Below, in pieces: positions 5,881 through 7,300 of a stretch of 7,300 nt of DNA. The first letter of the stretch is position 1. Each line of letters opens with the position of its first letter. The stretch covers positions 1 through 7,300 of the forward strand of contig DAOVDO010000045.1 of the NCBI GenBank assembly GCA_030669525.1. The letters are read 5' to 3'. This DNA is from Dehalococcoidia bacterium (GTDB lineage Bacteria; Chloroflexota; Dehalococcoidia; GIF9; AB-539-J10). The notes beneath the pieces are model-generated. The model was not told where the DNA came from. It saw only the letters and a program-made list of their open reading frames with translations, and did no database searches. The position numbers and the translations under genes are program-made.

Positions 5881-6107
5881 TCTCTAATCATCTTTGCGCC
5901 ACACTTGGGGCAACCCAAGTCATAGCAGGGAACGCCTACCTCATGAGGAAGCCTGGTCCCACAACTGGGGCAAATACAGCTTCCGCTCGGTCCTGCTCCA
6001 GGGCGGTTCCCTCCCATTCTTCCCATCCCCTTGCCCATACCACTCCCCATTCCTCGACCTGTTCTTGGCCCTTGACCAAAAGGTCCTGTGCCATCTCCTC
6101 TAGGCAT
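5877..6107 (-). CDS. DUF5320-like N-terminus fused to a zinc ribbon
   Basis: A 76-residue protein in two parts. Residues 1-33 open with MPRGDGTGPFGQGPRTGRG, the signature of DUF5320 proteins, followed by a short Gly-Met stretch (GMGSGMGKGMGRMGG). Residues 44-76 carry cysteines at 44, 46, 49, 61, 66 and 69, with CPSCG and CPKCG knuckles that predict a zinc ribbon. The coiled-coil tail common in DUF5320 proteins is absent here but present in its neighbours at 6969-7300 and 6373-6954. The start is secure: GGAGGTGA lies just upstream of the ATG at 6105-6107. The ATGA overlap couples it to the first ATPase, suggesting stoichiometric production and possibly a direct adaptor role. No biochemical function is known to me. 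Confidence 0.85.
   Translation of the reverse strand: MPRGDGTGPFGQGPRTGRGMGSGMGKGMGRMGGNRPGAGPSGSCICPSCGTRLPHEVGVPCYDLGCPKCGAKMIRE
6013..6048 (-). other. G-quadruplex-prone tract in the DUF5320/zinc-ribbon gene
   Basis: The coding strand has five runs of three or four G (complement of C runs at 6013-6015, 6022-6024, 6027-6030, 6034-6036 and 6045-6048). The first four are separated by 6, 2 and 3 bases, which meets the usual quadruplex consensus. The tract follows from the Met-Gly codons (ATG GGN), so it may be incidental to the protein sequence. Confidence 0.5.
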
Positions 6108-6110
6108 AAA

Positions 6111-6118
6111 TCACCTCC
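6111..6118 (-). promoter_or_regulatory. Shine-Dalgarno site of the DUF5320/zinc-ribbon gene
   Basis: The minus strand reads GGAGGTGA, a full anti-16S match 3 bases before the ATG at 6105-6107 (6 bases measured from GGAGG). It lies in the 30-base gap after the FmdB gene. It is the strongest site near the ATPase pair and may drive the coupled genes downstream. Confidence 0.8.
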
Positions 6119-6137
6119 ACTGATAATCGATTTTGCT

Positions 6138-6362
6138 TCACTCCATTGGCGGAAGCCCGCAGACTCCAGAGCTACAAGAAGGGCAACTTATTCCCGAAGA
6201 CCCGGGCACAGATGAGCTCGGGCTAAAGAATGAGGAAAAGAGCCTTGTAGGATGGGGTGTGTGACATTTAGGGCAGTTCAAATTAGAGCCTCCCTCACCC
6301 AGGGCTTGACGAACTTCAAATCTCCATCCACACCGGGCGCATTGATACTCATAGATAGGCAC
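6138..6362 (-). CDS. FmdB-family zinc ribbon protein, second copy
   Basis: A 74-residue protein beginning (V)PIYEYQCARCG from a GTG start. Cys8-x2-Cys11 and a CPKC pair at about 30-33 form the predicted zinc ribbon. A Ser/Pro-rich linker and a terminal CPSCSSGVC follow. An ATG-initiated extension to 6398 would overlap the upstream gene. The GTG at 6360-6362 is preferred because AAGGAGG stands 5 bases before it and the family always begins M-P-x-Y-E-Y. The ribosome site overlaps the TAA of the NifX-fold gene, implying coupling. It differs clearly from the FmdB copy at 3716-3955, so the two are not a recent duplication. Each FmdB gene lies beside a NifX-fold gene, which hints at paired function (inference). 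Confidence 0.87.
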   Translation of the reverse strand: MPIYEYQCARCGWRFEVRQALGEGGSNLNCPKCHTPHPTRLFSSFFSPSSSVPGSSGISCPSCSSGVCGLPPME

Positions 6363-6367
6363 GGTAT

Positions 6368-6374
6368 CCTCCTT
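6368..6374 (-). promoter_or_regulatory. Shine-Dalgarno site that sets the GTG start of the second FmdB gene
   Basis: The minus strand reads AAGGAGG, 5 bases before the GTG at 6360-6362, and overlaps the stop codon (6373-6375) of the preceding NifX-fold gene. It rules in favour of the shorter product that begins with the family signature. Confidence 0.8.
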
Positions 6375-6954
6375 ATTTCCCTTTTCCCAGCTCCTCAAGG
6401 CGACTCTGGATTTCGCTCAATTGCTGCCCCAGTGTCTGTGCTTGAGTTTTAAGCATTTCTATTTCCTGCTCCAGGTTCATCGCTTGAGATGCTGGCATAG
6501 GTGTCATGCCCATACCCATACCCATTCCCATACCTCTACCCATACCTCTGCCCATTCCCATACCACGTCCCATTCCCATACCGGAAGTGGCCCCCGCCCC
6601 AAAATGGGCTGCCACACTGGGCTGGACGTCTGGTTGAAATCTGCCCGCTTTGTAGGCTTCAATGGCATCTCTTATTCTGCCAGTTACACCAGTGATCACC
6701 TGAACACCGGCAGCCGTAAGAGTCTGGTAAGCATTGGGGCCACAATTGCCAGTAAGAACTACTTCCGCTCCTTTGTTGGCAATCATTTGAGCTGTACCAA
6801 TGCCTGCCCCTCCCACAGCCACAATATTAGGATTCTCTAGACCCTCGAACTCCATAGTCTGAGGGTCAACGATGACAAAGTACTGGCATCTTCCAAAACG
6901 AGGCTCTACCTCAGCATCCAGACTAGGGCTGACTGCCGAAATCGCGATTTTCAT
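6373..6954 (-). CDS. NifX/orange-protein-fold protein with Gly-Met repeat and coiled-coil tail
   Basis: A 193-residue protein in three parts. Residues 1-108 are a NifX/COG1433 domain: MKIAISAVSPSLDAEVEPRF, then GRCQYFVIVD (Cys23), VVLTGNCGPNAYQTL (Cys71) and TGRIRDAIEAYKAG. Residues 125-150 are almost only Gly and Met with three Arg (GMGMGRGMGMGRGMG..). Residues 159-189 form a coiled coil (NLEQEIEMLKTQAQTLGQQL..) that aligns without gaps to the tail of the DUF5320 protein next door. The family is normally 110-130 residues, so the last third is an addition. COG1433 relatives carry metal-sulfur clusters, such as the Mo-Cu cluster of the orange protein; the metal here is unknown. The ATG (6952-6954) has AAGGGGG 6 bases upstream. 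It lies 14 bases after the DUF5320 gene and 10 before FmdB. Confidence 0.92.
   Translation of the reverse strand: MKIAISAVSPSLDAEVEPRFGRCQYFVIVDPQTMEFEGLENPNIVAVGGAGIGTAQMIANKGAEVVLTGNCGPNAYQTLTAAGVQVITGVTGRIRDAIEAYKAGRFQPDVQPSVAAHFGAGATSGMGMGRGMGMGRGMGRGMGMGMGMGMTPMPASQAMNLEQEIEMLKTQAQTLGQQLSEIQSRLEELGKGK
6505..6582 (-). repeat. Hexanucleotide (ATGGGN) repeat coding for Gly-Met
   Basis: Imperfect six-base units on the coding strand encode the Gly-Met/Gly-Arg-Gly-Met stretch of the NifX-fold protein. The section at 6509-6529 has four GGG runs with exactly three-base loops on the coding strand, a canonical G-quadruplex pattern that could also form in the mRNA. The unit is a multiple of three, so slippage would change repeat length without frameshift. 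Confidence 0.75.
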
Positions 6955-6968
6955 GATATACCCCCTTC

Positions 6969-7300
6969 TTAATCTGTTTTCAGTTCCTTTATTCTAGCAT
7001 CAATTTGCTCCAATTGCCCCTTTATCTCCTCAGCCTGGTTGCTCAAGAAGTCTAGCTCCTGTTCCCTGGTCATTTGCGGAGCGTAAGGGTCTGCTCCCGG
7101 GTAAGGCATCGCAGAAATCCCTGGCACTGTCCCCACCGGCGCTCCTTCATAACCATACGGTGCAGGCCCCCCATAAGGCATTCCTCCATAGGGGTAACCA
7201 TAAGACATCCCTCTTCCAAAGCCGTATCCTCTTCCAAAACCAATTCCTCTTCCAAAACCGTATCCCCTTCCAAAACCAATTCCTCCCCCAAGGCCGTATC
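6969..7300 (-). CDS. DUF5320-type Gly-rich protein with coiled-coil tail, N-terminus beyond the window
   Basis: The reading frame continues through base 7300, so the true start is outside. An internal ATG at 7206-7208 is a less likely start, because the codons before it are a clean in-frame repeat. Visible parts are repeats of GFGRG[Y/I] (about 30 residues), a Gly/Pro/Tyr-rich stretch (MSYGYPYGGMPYGG..) and a charged coiled coil, TREQELDFLSNQAEEIKGQL.., ending at TAA 6969-6971. Gly-rich repeats followed by an EQEL..L..QA coiled coil are typical of DUF5320 proteins found beside NifX and MinD-type ATPases in anaerobes. The low-complexity part is presumably flexible, and the coiled coil probably mediates assembly. 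The coil is shared with the next gene product. The biochemical role is unknown. Confidence 0.82.
   Translation of the reverse strand, partial: YGLGGGIGFGRGYGFGRGIGFGRGYGFGRGMSYGYPYGGMPYGGPAPYGYEGAPVGTVPGISAMPYPGADPYAPQMTREQELDFLSNQAEEIKGQLEQIDARIKELKTD
7213..7300 (-). repeat. Tandem 18-base coding repeats, about 4.9 copies, alternating in a 36-base pattern
   Basis: Units begin at 7213, 7231, 7249, 7267 and 7285 (last one cut). On the plus strand each is CTTCCAAARCC followed alternately by GTATCCT or AATTCCT. The copies at 7231 and 7267 are identical over 18 bases. The repeat encodes GFGRGY/GFGRGI. The alternation means the duplicated unit was probably 36 bases. It continues beyond the window edge. 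Confidence 0.85.

Noticed and set aside
6421..6840. Plus-strand frame of 139 codons rich in His-Thr/Ser (and a second with Pro-Tyr repeats at 6501-6695)
   Set aside because: These are antisense readings of the Gly-Met hexanucleotide repeat. They have no ribosome site and lie wholly inside the well-supported NifX-fold gene.
3331..6954. Nitrogenase cofactor biosynthesis locus
   Set aside because: The NifX-fold family is widespread outside nitrogen fixation. No nifH, D, K, B or E-like gene is present, and the neighbours match the ORP/Mrp setting.
7070..7291. Minus-strand frame of Glu-Leu repeats
   Set aside because: It is a shifted reading of the 18-base repeats. The alternative frame gives GFGRG repeats joined to a DUF5320-like coiled coil, which is convincing.
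7213..7300. CRISPR-like array
   Set aside because: The 18-base units are directly adjacent with no spacers and encode an in-frame Gly-rich repeat.

Overview
The window comes from an anaerobic prokaryote, most likely a bacterium. The gene content is typical of anaerobes: a pair of MinD-type ATPases with inserted ferredoxin domains, two NifX/orange-protein-fold proteins, an Mrp ATPase, a radical SAM enzyme with an adjacent 2[4Fe-4S] ferredoxin, FmdB zinc ribbons and DUF5320 Gly-rich proteins. Shine-Dalgarno sites are strong and GTG and TTG starts are used. The Mrp N-terminal domain and the mix of families would fit a Dehalococcoidia-like Chloroflexota lineage, but that placement is a low-confidence impression. 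Every gene I can support lies on the minus strand. No tRNA, rRNA, CRISPR array or insertion sequence is visible.

Layout in the direction of transcription, from high to low coordinates. (1) A DUF5320-type Gly-rich/coiled-coil protein enters from beyond base 7300. It is followed by a NifX-fold protein with a Gly-Met repeat and a similar coiled-coil tail (6373-6954), an FmdB zinc ribbon (6138-6362) and a DUF5320-N-terminus/zinc-ribbon chimera (5877-6107). (2) The two COG1149 ATPases (5041-5880 and 3965-4825) sandwich a 66-residue CxxC protein (4826-5026). (3) A second FmdB protein (3716-3955), a short NifX-fold protein (3331-3669), an unrecognised 54-residue ORF (3189-3353) and a DUF59-Mrp ATPase (2159-3163) follow. 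(4) Next come a radical SAM protein (1348-2115), a ferredoxin (1058-1327) and a TrmO/TsaA-type methyltransferase (583-1047). (5) After a 121-base gap, the N-terminal half of a DUF89 protein runs off the left edge (1-461).

Spacing from 7300 to 583 is nearly all under 50 bases, with several overlaps or stop-start contacts, and I see no convincing internal promoter or terminator, so this looks like one long operon. The core (two ferredoxin-ATPases, NifX-fold proteins, Mrp) matches the gene set of the orange protein (ORP) complex of Desulfovibrio, whose small NifX-fold subunit holds a Mo-Cu-sulfide cluster. My inference is that this is an ORP-like metal/Fe-S ATPase system with extra zinc-ribbon and Gly-Met accessory proteins. 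Its substrate cannot be read from the sequence.

The most notable observations are the ORP-like locus with its unusual accessories, a coiled-coil module shared between a NifX protein and its DUF5320 neighbour, an Mrp lacking the usual CxxC, and two small ORFs (3189-3353; tentatively 458-580) that a length-filtered gene caller would miss.
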